A stretch of 64,000 nt of DNA, from assembly GCF_018137965.1 (NCBI RefSeq), contig NZ_CP073100.1, positions 1,550,001 to 1,614,000 on the forward strand. Reading direction: 5' to 3'. Origin of the DNA: Luteolibacter ambystomatis. Its GTDB lineage: Bacteria > Verrucomicrobiota > Verrucomicrobiia > Verrucomicrobiales > Akkermansiaceae. The notes beneath the pieces are model-generated. The model did no database searches, had not been told where the DNA came from, and saw only the letters and a program-made list of their open reading frames with translations. The position numbers and the translations under genes are program-made. Within the stretch, counting starts at the first letter, position 1, and each line of letters starts with the position of its first letter. Of this stretch, positions 27,779-35,859 are shown one piece after another.

Positions 27779-28308
27779 AATCCTTCCTTCCCGTATGGCT
27801 GGCGGCGCTCCCGATGATTGTCGGTGTCGCCATGGCCCAACAGCCCGGTGAACCGAAGGCTTTGACCGATCTGCGCAGTGTCTATGAAGCGCAGTCGAAG
27901 GCGATCATGGACAAGTATCGTGCCGCCTTGGCCGAGCTGGAGAAATCACAGGTCCGCCAAAGCAAGACTCTGGAAGTGCTTGCGACCCGCAAGGAGATCA
28001 ATGCCGCGGGCACCGATACATCCCGCGGATCTTCTTCCCCTGACCTCTCGTTGTCGCCGCTGGCGGGAAAGAAATTCGCGAACCGCACCCAGGGCACTTC
28101 CATTATCGAGCTGCACGCGGACGGAACCTGGATCGAGCATTGGTCAAACCACTCAGATCAACACGGGAAGTGGAGCTTTCGCGCGGACAATCCGCGCATC
28201 ATCCACGTGGACAAGGAGGGCGGTGGCGGAATCAACTATCGCATCGGTGATGACAACCGCTTCTTCTACCGCATGGGCGATGGGTTCCTCTACATGCCGG
28301 AGCCCTGA
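27775..28308 (+). CDS. Secreted protein of unknown function, paralogue 2
   Basis: The 177-residue protein has a signal peptide (FLPVWLAALPMIVGVAMAQQ). Its helical segment (LRSVYEAQSKAIMDKYRAAL) and beta domain (IELHADGTWIEHW...GKWSFRADNPRIIHV...YRMGDGFLY) line up with the upstream protein. Its ATG overlaps the upstream TGA by 4 bp (ATGA), so the two are translationally coupled and probably work together. The stop codon lies inside the terminator hairpin. Confidence 0.8.
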   Translation: MKSFLPVWLAALPMIVGVAMAQQPGEPKALTDLRSVYEAQSKAIMDKYRAALAELEKSQVRQSKTLEVLATRKEINAAGTDTSRGSSSPDLSLSPLAGKKFANRTQGTSIIELHADGTWIEHWSNHSDQHGKWSFRADNPRIIHVDKEGGGGINYRIGDDNRFFYRMGDGFLYMPEP

Positions 28309-28326
28309 CGCAATCGCAGGGTTTTT
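28303..28326 (+). terminator. Terminator overlapping the stop codon of paralogue 2
   Basis: CCCTG (28303-28307) and CAGGG (28317-28321), with an inner CG/CG pair, precede five T. The stop TGA (28306-28308) is part of the stem. Confidence 0.7.
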
Positions 28327-28413
28327 CTTTCTTGAGAGCCTGGATGACAAAAATCACGCTCTTCGCTGCATTTGGCGACTTGTGCCTTTTCCAACCCCCG
28401 TCCCCTCCTGCTG

Positions 28414-28863
28414 ATGAAAACCAAACTCTCCCTCCTTTTCCAACTCGTCCTGACCTCCGGTGTGTTTGCTGCCGGAGCCGTGGTTGATCTGCCGCGCGGC
28501 ACTATCGAAGGTGCTGACTTCGCGAAGGCGCAGGAACTCGCTACCACGGAGAAGAAGAACATCGCCTACATCTACACCGACAAGGCCACCACCTGCCCCC
28601 TCTGTGAAGGTGCCTCCAACGAGTTCATCAAGAGCGTACGAAGCAAGTCGGTGTTCGTGTATCTGGATTCGAAAGCCGCCAGCACGTACTGGGGCAAACT
28701 GCCGGCTCCGGTGCGTGACACCATCGCCAAGTCCAAGATCATCCCGATCATGGTGGTGACCTCCGCTGATGGCAAAACGGTCCTTTCCTCCATCAACTAC
28801 GAAACCTACGCCAAGGACACCAAGGCCTCGCTGCGGGATTTCAAGAAGCCTCTGAAGGACTGA
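28414..28863 (+). CDS. Secreted thioredoxin-like fold protein
   Basis: The 149-residue protein has a signal peptide (SLLFQLVLTSGVFAAGA) and a thioredoxin-like region with a CPLC motif in TTCPLCEGASNEF, followed by SVFVYLDSKAAS and IPIMVVTSADGKTVL. CPLC is an unusual CxxC for a thioredoxin but keeps both cysteines, so a periplasmic redox role is possible. The ATG at 28414 is chosen for the signal peptide. Its downstream terminator and upstream terminator make it monocistronic. Confidence 0.75.
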   Translation: MKTKLSLLFQLVLTSGVFAAGAVVDLPRGTIEGADFAKAQELATTEKKNIAYIYTDKATTCPLCEGASNEFIKSVRSKSVFVYLDSKAASTYWGKLPAPVRDTIAKSKIIPIMVVTSADGKTVLSSINYETYAKDTKASLRDFKKPLKD

Positions 28864-28892
28864 TTCCCGAATCCATATTTCCAAGTGAACGA

Positions 28893-28921
28893 CCCTGCCG
28901 GGAACCCCGGCGGGGTTTTTC
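28893..28921 (+). terminator. Rho-independent terminator
   Basis: CCCTGCCGGG (28893-28902) and CCCGGCGGGG (28906-28915) form a GC-rich stem with one wobble, followed by five T, 30 bp after the thioredoxin-like gene. Confidence 0.88.
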
Positions 28922-28980
28922 ATTCAGCCTGATATTCTGTCAACCTACGTGAATACGAAGGCTCCCGTCGGCGGGTTTCT

Positions 28981-29008
28981 TTGAAATTGGCCCGGCTTTG
29001 GCTAAGAA
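28981..29008 (+). promoter_or_regulatory. Promoter of a small membrane protein gene, leaderless layout
   Basis: TTGAAA (28981-28986), a 16-bp spacer and TAAGAA (29003-29008) end 6 nt before GTG 29015. Confidence 0.5.
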
Positions 29009-29014
29009 TGAATT

Positions 29015-29236
29015 GTGCGGAAGAGTCTGCGATTCCTGACCGTGGTGGTTTTTCTCAGCGCGGCGGCTTTTTTCCTGTGGGGGCTCGGCCGGTCCCTGCT
29101 GCTACAGGACTTTAACACGGGGATCGGTTACAGTGTCGGGCACGGTGTCGGCCTGATCAGTATCGTGTTGATGGTCATCCTGCTGTGGGGGCCTTCCAGA
29201 TCGGGTCCGCCTCCGAATGGTCGCAGCAACTCCTGA
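29015..29236 (+). CDS. Small membrane protein, two predicted transmembrane helices
   Basis: The 73-residue product (GTG start) has two hydrophobic segments (FLTVVVFLSAAAFFLWGLG and VGLISIVLMVILLWG) separated by a short polar loop, and a polar Pro-rich end. No family is recognised. The start is supported by the promoter directly upstream. It may be co-transcribed with the still smaller membrane ORF at 29314. Confidence 0.6.
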   Translation: MRKSLRFLTVVVFLSAAAFFLWGLGRSLLLQDFNTGIGYSVGHGVGLISIVLMVILLWGPSRSGPPPNGRSNS

Positions 29237-29313
29237 AATGGTCGCAAGTTGTTGCAGACCAGTGTTATAATTTTCCGCTCGCCACCCTTCCGACTCTCTT
29301 TACATTTGGGGTT

Positions 29314-29424
29314 GTGAGTTTCAAGAGGTTCTTGGCCGTGCTGATAGGACTGCTGATTCTAGGTCTTGTTGCTTGCGTGGTTTATTTTGCGAGAGGTTCC
29401 TTCTTATTCTCGGAGTGGTTCTGA
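29314..29424 (+). CDS. Possible 36-residue membrane peptide
   Basis: A GTG-started frame encodes MSFKRFLAVLIGLLILGLVA followed by CVVYFARGSFLFSEWF, one basic N-terminus and one transmembrane helix. It has no known family and no Shine-Dalgarno, but the composition is that of a real single-pass membrane peptide. A longer in-frame GTG at 29185 overlaps the previous gene. Evidence is limited to composition. Confidence 0.4.
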   Translation: MSFKRFLAVLIGLLILGLVACVVYFARGSFLFSEWF

Positions 29425-29429
29425 TGAAG

Positions 29430-29467
29430 GGGTGCAAAATGAGCCGCGAGAGTGGCGATATGCACCC
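29430..29467. other. Nested stem-loop between the small membrane genes and rsmB
   Basis: GGGTGCA (29430-29436) and TGCACCC (29461-29467) are perfect arms enclosing an inner GCC...GGC hairpin. A second small hairpin, GTCAT/ATGAC (29474-29490), spans the rsmB stop. These lie between convergent genes and may act as a terminator, though there is no T-run. Confidence 0.4.
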
Positions 29468-29474
29468 ATCCTTG

Positions 29475-30656
29475 TCATTTCTTGGATGACAACCGGCTGG
29501 CAAACAAGCCATCCGAGCCATCTTCCGATGGGGATACGGTGAGGGATTCCTCCACCTGCCAGCGCGGGTCGCGCTCCCGCAGGAGGGCGATCTGGCCCTC
29601 GTTCTCGGAAGGTAGAATGGAACAGGTCGCATAGACGAAACGCCCCCCCAGGCGGAGCATTTCCGGATAGTGATCGAGCAGCCTGCGCTGGAGTCGGCGG
29701 GTTTTCTCCAAGGAAGGCGCGGTGAGACGCCACTTCAGGTCCGGCTGGCGGCGCAGGGTGCCCAGGCCCGAGCAAGGCGCATCGATCAGCACCCGATCCG
29801 CCCAGCCGCTCAAATCGCGGAGCGTTTCCGGTTCCCATACCTGGGTGCGGACGATCGAAACGCCAGCGCGCCCGGCGCGGCGGGAGAGCTCCTGGAGCTT
29901 CCTCCCGTTCACATCCAAAGCGATGACTTCCCCACGGTTCTCCATCAAGGCGGCGGCGTGGAGAGTTTTACCGCCGGCACCGGCACAGGCGTCGATCACG
30001 CGCATGCCGGGTTCGAGATCGAGCACGGGAGTGATGCGTTGCGATCCGGAATCCTGGATTTCGATGCGGCCGGTGGACAGCAAGGGCTTGCCGATCCGCC
30101 CGCGGGTGATCTGAAGGGCGGTGGAGATGTCCGGCAGAGGCTGGGACTCAATCCCCTCCCCAGCCAGCCATTTGGCGGCCTCGTCGCGGCTGTTGAGCAA
30201 GGTGTTCACGCGCAGCACGATCGGCGCACGTTGGTTGAGTGCGGCCAGTTCGGCATCCCAGCGCGGACCCAGTTCAGCGGAGCCGAGTTCATCGAGCCAC
30301 TCCGGCACCGATTCCCGGATCGCCCGTGGCTGGGTGTGGAGTTCCAGTTCACGCTGGCTCATCTCCGTGACAGTCGCGCCGCGCCATGCCCACCACCCGG
30401 GCAGTTCGAATCCCATGCGCCGCCACTGCACCGCACATAGAGCGGGGAGACCGCTGCCATCCGCCACGAACTCGAGCGCGCGCTTCCAGCGGGTGGCCTC
30501 GAACACGGTCTCCGCCACGAAGGAGCGGTCGCGTTTTCCCCAGCGCGGATTTGCGTGAAAAACGGTCTCCAGCACCCGGTCGAGCACCTGTCCCTGCTCC
30601 AGCACGGACTCCAGCACCGCCACGCATCCTTCCGCCAATACCCGGTGCAACTTCAC
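29475..30656 (-). CDS. RsmB/NOP family rRNA (cytosine-C5) methyltransferase
   Basis: The 393-residue protein has an N-terminal NusB-like/RsmB-type helical part, a SAM-binding motif (VIDACAGAGGKTLHAA), the motif IV cysteine in DAPCSGLGTLRR and the catalytic nucleophile Cys in YATCSILPSENE. These define RNA m5C methyltransferases such as RsmB (16S rRNA C967). The start is GTG 30656, preceded by AGGGGAGG, one of the few clear Shine-Dalgarno sequences in the window. It is divergent from the rlmI-like gene, pairing two rRNA modification genes. Confidence 0.9.
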   Translation of the reverse strand: MKLHRVLAEGCVAVLESVLEQGQVLDRVLETVFHANPRWGKRDRSFVAETVFEATRWKRALEFVADGSGLPALCAVQWRRMGFELPGWWAWRGATVTEMSQRELELHTQPRAIRESVPEWLDELGSAELGPRWDAELAALNQRAPIVLRVNTLLNSRDEAAKWLAGEGIESQPLPDISTALQITRGRIGKPLLSTGRIEIQDSGSQRITPVLDLEPGMRVIDACAGAGGKTLHAAALMENRGEVIALDVNGRKLQELSRRAGRAGVSIVRTQVWEPETLRDLSGWADRVLIDAPCSGLGTLRRQPDLKWRLTAPSLEKTRRLQRRLLDHYPEMLRLGGRFVYATCSILPSENEGQIALLRERDPRWQVEESLTVSPSEDGSDGLFASRLSSKK

Positions 30657-30720
30657 GTGCGCAGCCTCCCCTTTCCACTCTTGACTATTCAATGAAGAAG
30701 TTTCCACCCATCCTCGCGGC

Positions 30721-31872
30721 GTGCCGACCGTCACTCTCAAATACCTCTCCTTCCACCCGTCCATCTGGCCCCGCATGATCGGGGAGGTTTCGCGCGATGC
30801 GATGCCCGGCTCGCTGGTGGAGGTCTTCGGCACGCAGGGCACCACCTTCGGCTGGGGCCTGTGGAATCCCAAGGCGCGCATGCCGCTGCGGATGGTCAGC
30901 CACCGCCCGGAACCGATCGATGAATCGTTCTTCCTCGATGCCATCCGGAATGCCGCCGCGCTGCGGAAGGAGATCTTCCACCTTGATGATGAGACGGACT
31001 CCTACCGCTGCATTCATGCGGATGCGGATTTCCTTCCGGGTTTGGTCGCGGACAAGTTCGCCGATGTGATGTCGCTCGAGGTCACCACGCTGGCCGCCTG
31101 GCAGCGCCTCGATGAATGGCTGCCGGTGATCCATGAGAGCTTCGGCACGAAGCGCACCGTGATCCGCGTGGACGCGCAGCTCGCACAGGTGGAAGGTATC
31201 CCTTCCCTCACCCACCCGGCCTCGGAAAACATCCGCACGGTGAAGATCAAGGAACACGGCGTCACCTTCGAAGTGGATTTCCAGGAAGGCCACAAGACCG
31301 GCTTCTTCTGTGACCAGCGCGACAATCGCAAGCGCTTCGGCGAACTGGCGAAAGGCCGCGATGTGCTCGATCTCTGCTGCTACACCGGCGGTTTCTCCGT
31401 GAATGCCGCGCTCGCCGGCGCGAAGGAAGTCACCGCGGTGGATCTGGACGAAACCGCGATCGCCATGGCCAAGCGCAACGCCAACCTCAATGGCGCGCGC
31501 GTGAAGTTCACCCATGCCGATGCCTTCACCTGGATCCGCACCATGATCGAGAACGGCCGCCAGTGGGACCTTGTCATCGCGGATCCTCCGAAGTTCATCT
31601 TCGGTCCCGAGGACGAAACGGGCTTCGGCAAATACAATGATCTCAACAAGCTCGCCGTGCAACTGGTGAAGCCCGGGGGCATCTTCGTGACCTGTTCGTG
31701 TTCGGGCCAGCTCCATGCGGATGCATTCGAGAAGATCGTCATCGGTGTCTCACACCGCCAGAGCAAGCGTCTCCAGATCATCGGTCGCACGGGTGCCGGA
31801 CCGGATCATCCGGAGCTTTCGAATTATCCGGAATCGCGGTACCTGAAGGTGCTGTGGAACCGGGTGATGTGA
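30721..31872 (+). CDS. RlmI-like 23S rRNA (cytosine-C5) methyltransferase
   Basis: The 383-residue protein (GTG start) has an N-terminal PUA-like part (VEVFGTQGTTFGWGLWNP), then a Rossmann methyltransferase with VLDLCCYTGGFSVNAA, an acidic strand end VTAVDLDE, the IADPPKF motif and the catalytic region TCSCSGQL. RlmI methylates C1962 of E. coli 23S rRNA; this homologue probably does the equivalent. Its stop is 1 bp before a REP-like element, and it converges on a GST-type gene. Confidence 0.9.
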   Translation: MPTVTLKYLSFHPSIWPRMIGEVSRDAMPGSLVEVFGTQGTTFGWGLWNPKARMPLRMVSHRPEPIDESFFLDAIRNAAALRKEIFHLDDETDSYRCIHADADFLPGLVADKFADVMSLEVTTLAAWQRLDEWLPVIHESFGTKRTVIRVDAQLAQVEGIPSLTHPASENIRTVKIKEHGVTFEVDFQEGHKTGFFCDQRDNRKRFGELAKGRDVLDLCCYTGGFSVNAALAGAKEVTAVDLDETAIAMAKRNANLNGARVKFTHADAFTWIRTMIENGRQWDLVIADPPKFIFGPEDETGFGKYNDLNKLAVQLVKPGGIFVTCSCSGQLHADAFEKIVIGVSHRQSKRLQIIGRTGAGPDHPELSNYPESRYLKVLWNRVM

Positions 31873-31873
31873 A

Positions 31874-31896
31874 GTAGCGCGAGTTTCCAACTTGCG
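31874..31896 (+). repeat. REP-like GTAG-headed stem-loop, copy D
   Basis: GTAGC (31874-31878) starts a hairpin with CGCGAG and CTTGCG arms around TTTCCAA. It begins 1 bp after the rlmI-like stop codon and faces copy E across about 118 bp, again between convergent genes. Confidence 0.55.
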
Positions 31897-32013
31897 AATG
31901 GGAGGAGATCGCTGGTGGGGAATGCCTGAGCGATTTCAAACCCGGTTCCGGCAGCATCCGGGCATGGCGGCAAGGGATGCCTGGACGCATCTTCCGCGGC
32001 GATTCCTCCCCAC

Positions 32014-32038
32014 GCACAAGCAAGAATGTTTGTGCTAC
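32014..32038 (-). repeat. REP-like GTAG-headed stem-loop, copy E (inverted)
   Basis: Read on the minus strand from 32038: GTAG, then a hairpin with GCACAA/TTGTGC arms around ACATTCTTGC. It abuts the stop codon of the GST-type gene (32038-32040). With copy D it forms a second BIME-like inverted pair. Confidence 0.55.
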
Positions 32039-32952
32039 TACCTGCTCTCCCGTCCGTGCGGCGCGTTGAAATCGAGGATCGGTCCCAGCGGCACGATGCC
32101 GGTGGGATTGATGTCGTCGTGGGTGATGTAGTAATGCCGCTTGATGTGATCGAGGTTCACCGTGTCCGCGATTCCGGGCTGCTGGTAGAGATCGCGCAGG
32201 TAGCCATCGAGGTTCGGGTAGTCGATGATGCGGCGGAGGTTGCACTTGAAGTGGCCGTGATAGACCGCATCGAAGCGGATGAGAGTGCAGAACAACCGCC
32301 AGTCGCTCTCCGTGATACGATCACCGAAGAGGTAGCGGCGTGATGTGAGGCGATCATCGAGTGTGTCGAGTGCGGCGAACAGCTTCTTCACCGCGCGTTC
32401 GTAGGCAGGCTGGCGGGTGGCGAAGCCCGCGCGATAGACGCCGTTGTTCACATGGTCGTAGAGGAACTTGCTCAACTCCGCCTGGTCCTCCTCAACGTCG
32501 CCCGGGAAGAGGTCCGGAGCATCGGAGGCGGCGAAGGCTTTCTGGAACATCAGGCAGATGTCGTCCTCCGAGTTGTTGACGATCCGCCGTTCCTGTTTGT
32601 CCCATAGGACCGGCACGGTCACGCGACCGTGAAACGCGGGGTTGCTGGCCCGATAGGCCTCGCTGAGAAACTGAAAGCCGTTCAGCTCATCAGGGCCATG
32701 GCCATTTCCCGGGCGAAAGGCCCAGCCGCGCTCATCGCGTACGGGATCGACAATCCCAACGCTGACGCTATCCTCCAAGCCCAGCCACTTTCGGGTGATC
32801 AACGTCCGGTGCGCCCATGGGCAGGCAAGCGAGACGTAGAGATGGTAGCGGCCGGACTCCGCTCTGTCCTGAATGATCTCGCGGAAGGAGTCCTCCTGGC
32901 GCTCGAATTCTCCGTCCTCACCATTCTCTTCCGGAAACTGGCCCTGGGTCAT
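32038..32952 (-). CDS. Glutathionyl-hydroquinone reductase-like (xi-class GST) protein
   Basis: The 304-residue protein has the xi-class GST signature YHLYVSLACPWAHRTLI with the active Cys in ACPW, then WGI/ND-like VPVLWDKQERRIVNNSED and the C-terminal helical domain. These enzymes reduce glutathionyl-hydroquinones (E. coli YqjG). ATG 32952 is used; ATG 32991 would add 13 residues without homology. A REP-like element sits at its stop codon. Confidence 0.88.
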   Translation of the reverse strand: MTQGQFPEENGEDGEFERQEDSFREIIQDRAESGRYHLYVSLACPWAHRTLITRKWLGLEDSVSVGIVDPVRDERGWAFRPGNGHGPDELNGFQFLSEAYRASNPAFHGRVTVPVLWDKQERRIVNNSEDDICLMFQKAFAASDAPDLFPGDVEEDQAELSKFLYDHVNNGVYRAGFATRQPAYERAVKKLFAALDTLDDRLTSRRYLFGDRITESDWRLFCTLIRFDAVYHGHFKCNLRRIIDYPNLDGYLRDLYQQPGIADTVNLDHIKRHYYITHDDINPTGIVPLGPILDFNAPHGRESR

Positions 32953-32996
32953 GTCCGAACATGACGCAGGATCACCATCGGGAAAGTGCAAAGCAC

Positions 32997-33509
32997 TCAG
33001 CGGGCAGACGAGCCGATCGTGAAGATGGCCCCTTCCGGGATCTCCCGTTTCCTGCTGCCTTCGATCAGATAGCCATCCTGGGTGACGGTCCGGCCGCTGC
33101 CGAGCGAAGTGGACATTTCCATACGACGGGTCGCACCGTCCCGCATCACCATCATCTGGCCATCGATCATCACCACGCGGGATGCGTGATCGGGCACGCG
33201 GCCACCATCCGGACCAAGCACCGTACAGTCCGGGAGTTTCTGACGCGAACCGGATTGCGAAATCAGGGTGCCATCAAGACTGACACGGCTGCCGTTGGTA
33301 AGCGTGGTTTCCGCTGTCATCGGGATCGCACGTCCCTGACGGACGATCACCACACGATCATCCATTTTCATCAAACGATCGGTGGTCGTGATGCGTGACG
33401 TGGACGAAAGACCGCCACTTCGCGTCGGCTGGATGCTATCGAATGGGCGAGCCATCACATTCGCAGTCAGAAGCGGAAGGATGGCGAGAGCGATGGAGGT
33501 GGTTTTCAT
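32997..33509 (-). CDS. Secreted DUF6799-type protein with internal repeat
   Basis: The 170-residue protein has a signal peptide (SIALAILPLLTANVMA) and two repeats of about 55 residues. They run DRVVIVRQGRAIPMTAETTL...GSRVSLDGTLI and SRVVMIDGQMMVMRDGATRRM...GRTVTQDGYLI. The repeat pattern (MxDG..MvirdGk) resembles DUF6799, found in Verrucomicrobia and Bacteroidetes, of unknown function. It lies upstream of the GST-type gene, 44 bp away on the same strand. Confidence 0.7.
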   Translation of the reverse strand: MKTTSIALAILPLLTANVMARPFDSIQPTRSGGLSSTSRITTTDRLMKMDDRVVIVRQGRAIPMTAETTLTNGSRVSLDGTLISQSGSRQKLPDCTVLGPDGGRVPDHASRVVMIDGQMMVMRDGATRRMEMSTSLGSGRTVTQDGYLIEGSRKREIPEGAIFTIGSSAR

Positions 33510-33789
33510 GCGTGCAAGGGGGTTGAAGGATTCACCTTCTCCCTCGCACGGGGTGTTCCAGCGTCTTTCTCAAAGAGATGGAATCACGTGAGAAAGCATC
33601 GCTGTTGATTTGTATTCAGTTGGTTCCGGTGTCGACGGGCAAGTTCCATCAGCCGTGGCATGAAGCCGACGCAAAATGCATCCTTCGCCCTAACAAGTGC
33701 GATTTGCAAAGATCCATGGGATGGAGGCTGCGGTCGGGTTATTCATCGGAGCCATCGCTGGAAGGGACAGGAATATCCCTTCTCCCTGT
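33510..33789. other. Intergenic gap with no recognised feature
   Basis: About 280 bp between the CcsA gene end and the start of the DUF6799-type gene. I see no conserved gene, strong hairpin or clear promoter; short open frames here lack any protein-like composition. Confidence 0.6.
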
Positions 33790-35859
33790 TTACTCGGTGA
33801 CGAGGGTGCCGGCAGGGGTGGGCTGTTGTTTGCCCATGCCGTTCCGGCGGTCGTGTTCCAAGGTGTTCTGGATCGCCCAACCAATGGCACCCAGCAGGAT
33901 CAGCAGACCCTCCACGCCATACCACAGCCAGATCAGTCCACGGCCTGAAGTGAAGCCGTAGCTATGGAGGCCGGTATTGAAGAAATTCACGTGCCACCAG
34001 GAGAACATCACGACGCAGGAACCGAACATGCAGGCGAGATGGAAGGCCCATTCCTTGAGATAGCCGCCGAGGCGGGCATGGAGGATGGCGAGATTCCACA
34101 GCACGATCAGCAGCGCGCCGTTTTCCTTCGGGTCCCAGCCCCAGAAACGGCCCCATGAGTCATTCGCCCACACGCCTCCGAGCACGGTGCCGACCAGCGA
34201 CAGGAACAGCGTGAAGCAAACGCAACCGTAGGCGGCGCGGGTCAAGGTGCGGCGAAGCGTGCGATCCCCGTAGTCGAGACCCGTGCCGCGCATGAAGACG
34301 TAGATGTGGGAGAGAAGTGCTGTCAGCAGGCCGGCGCAGTAACCCATGGTAATGGTGATCACGTGGATCGTGAGCCAGTAGTTCGAGCGCAGCACGGCCA
34401 CCAGCGGGTCCATGTGGTCCTTCGCATCCCCCACTTCATAGAGGCGGGAGAGGACGATCAGCGCGGTGCCGATCACCGGAGCCAGACCGAGCGCGAAACG
34501 TTTGCGCGTGAGCAGCTCCACCAGCAAGGAGAGGATCACGATGGCGGCGGCGATGCAGATGGTGGTGTCGTAAAGATTTCCGATCGGCGGGCGCTCCATG
34601 ATGATGCAGCGCTGGGTGATGGCGATGACACAATAGACCGCGCCAGTGGCGGTTACGATCCCGGTGGCCCATGCGAAGATCCGGCCGGTGACATTCCATC
34701 CAGCCGCCCACATGCCGAAGGCCAGCAGCGTGCCGAGCAGGAAATACACCATCGCATAGAGGAACCAATCGGCGCGGTAGTAGGACGCCTCCAAAGCGAT
34801 CGCCCGGTATTCACCACGGGCTTTGGCCAGCCCTGCGGTGAGATCGCGGAACTTGGCGAGATGGTCGCGGAATTCCGCGTCCCCTGCCCTTGCTGAGACG
34901 GCGATGTTCTCCAGCTTCTGCACCCGATCAATGGCCCGTTTCGGATCGGCGGACTGCTGGGTCATCACCGTCATGATTTCATTGCCCACACCGGTCCATT
35001 CACGGTCATCGGCTTTATCCGGCGGGAAAAGCAGCAAGGTGTTCTTCGAGTAGTTGGCCATGTCGATGACCTGCTCGAGCAGGGCCTTCACATGCTCCGG
35101 GATTTCCTTGTGCTGGGCCTGGGCATCGTTGAGTGCCTGCCGAACCGCGGGAGCGGCCGCCATCACCACGCTCATCGCCGCAGCCTTGGGGCCGTTCGGA
35201 TTGTCCATCTGGACTCCGCGGGTGAAGGCGAAGTAGCTCAGCAGACCTTCCAGCTTCTTGACGTTGGTCGCGAGATCGATGGTCTGCTGCTGTTCGGGTT
35301 CACGCTTGGGAGCCTCGATCACTTCGTAGGTCTTCGCCAGTTCATCCAGTTTGGCGCGGCCCGCCTGGAGATCGCGGAAGCTGTAGCGGTCGCGCTTCGC
35401 ACCGGTTTCGAGCCCCAGGGCTTTCACCACCGCCGAGTTGTCGATGCGGAACATCGGCAGGTCCACGGCGATCTCGGGACGGAAAAGGCAATCCAGAAGC
35501 CATGCGGTGGGTTTCAGCGTGATTACCTTGTGCGGTGCTTTGCCATCCTTGTCCGCCTTCGCGTTCGGGCTGGTATCCGGCACGTCGATCTTCATCGAGC
35601 GATCGCCATGGATCTGATAGAGCGCGAAACCGGCGTAGGTGGAGAGAGGCTTGATACGGCCACCGTCCTGCACCGGGATGGATTCTGCGATCTTCAGCGT
35701 GTCCTCGGACCAAGGTGTGTAGGCCTCGATGTGGCGTGGCTTCGGCTGCTGGCTCTTGTCGTAGAGATAGATGCTGCTGAAGAGCAAGGCACCCGCGAGC
35801 AGGAATCCGAGGGCCACCCAGCGGACGACCACGTTGCGATTGGCGGGAGGAGGATTCAT
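33790..35859 (-). CDS. Cytochrome c biogenesis protein CcsA (ResC)-type, long form
   Basis: The 689-residue membrane protein has one N-terminal helix (VALGFLLAGALLFSSIYLY), then about 330 extracytoplasmic residues beginning with IPVQDGGRIKPLSTYAGF. A CcsA domain of about eight helices follows, with the haem-handling WWD-type motif WGRFWGWDPKENGALL and conserved histidines (TIHVITITMGY; WWHVNFF). CcsA with ResB attaches haem to CxxCH proteins outside the cytoplasm (System II). The large N-terminal domain is usual in Bacteroidetes and PVC forms. Its ATG overlaps the resB stop (ATGA). Confidence 0.92.
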   Translation of the reverse strand: MNPPPANRNVVVRWVALGFLLAGALLFSSIYLYDKSQQPKPRHIEAYTPWSEDTLKIAESIPVQDGGRIKPLSTYAGFALYQIHGDRSMKIDVPDTSPNAKADKDGKAPHKVITLKPTAWLLDCLFRPEIAVDLPMFRIDNSAVVKALGLETGAKRDRYSFRDLQAGRAKLDELAKTYEVIEAPKREPEQQQTIDLATNVKKLEGLLSYFAFTRGVQMDNPNGPKAAAMSVVMAAAPAVRQALNDAQAQHKEIPEHVKALLEQVIDMANYSKNTLLLFPPDKADDREWTGVGNEIMTVMTQQSADPKRAIDRVQKLENIAVSARAGDAEFRDHLAKFRDLTAGLAKARGEYRAIALEASYYRADWFLYAMVYFLLGTLLAFGMWAAGWNVTGRIFAWATGIVTATGAVYCVIAITQRCIIMERPPIGNLYDTTICIAAAIVILSLLVELLTRKRFALGLAPVIGTALIVLSRLYEVGDAKDHMDPLVAVLRSNYWLTIHVITITMGYCAGLLTALLSHIYVFMRGTGLDYGDRTLRRTLTRAAYGCVCFTLFLSLVGTVLGGVWANDSWGRFWGWDPKENGALLIVLWNLAILHARLGGYLKEWAFHLACMFGSCVVMFSWWHVNFFNTGLHSYGFTSGRGLIWLWYGVEGLLILLGAIGWAIQNTLEHDRRNGMGKQQPTPAGTLVTE

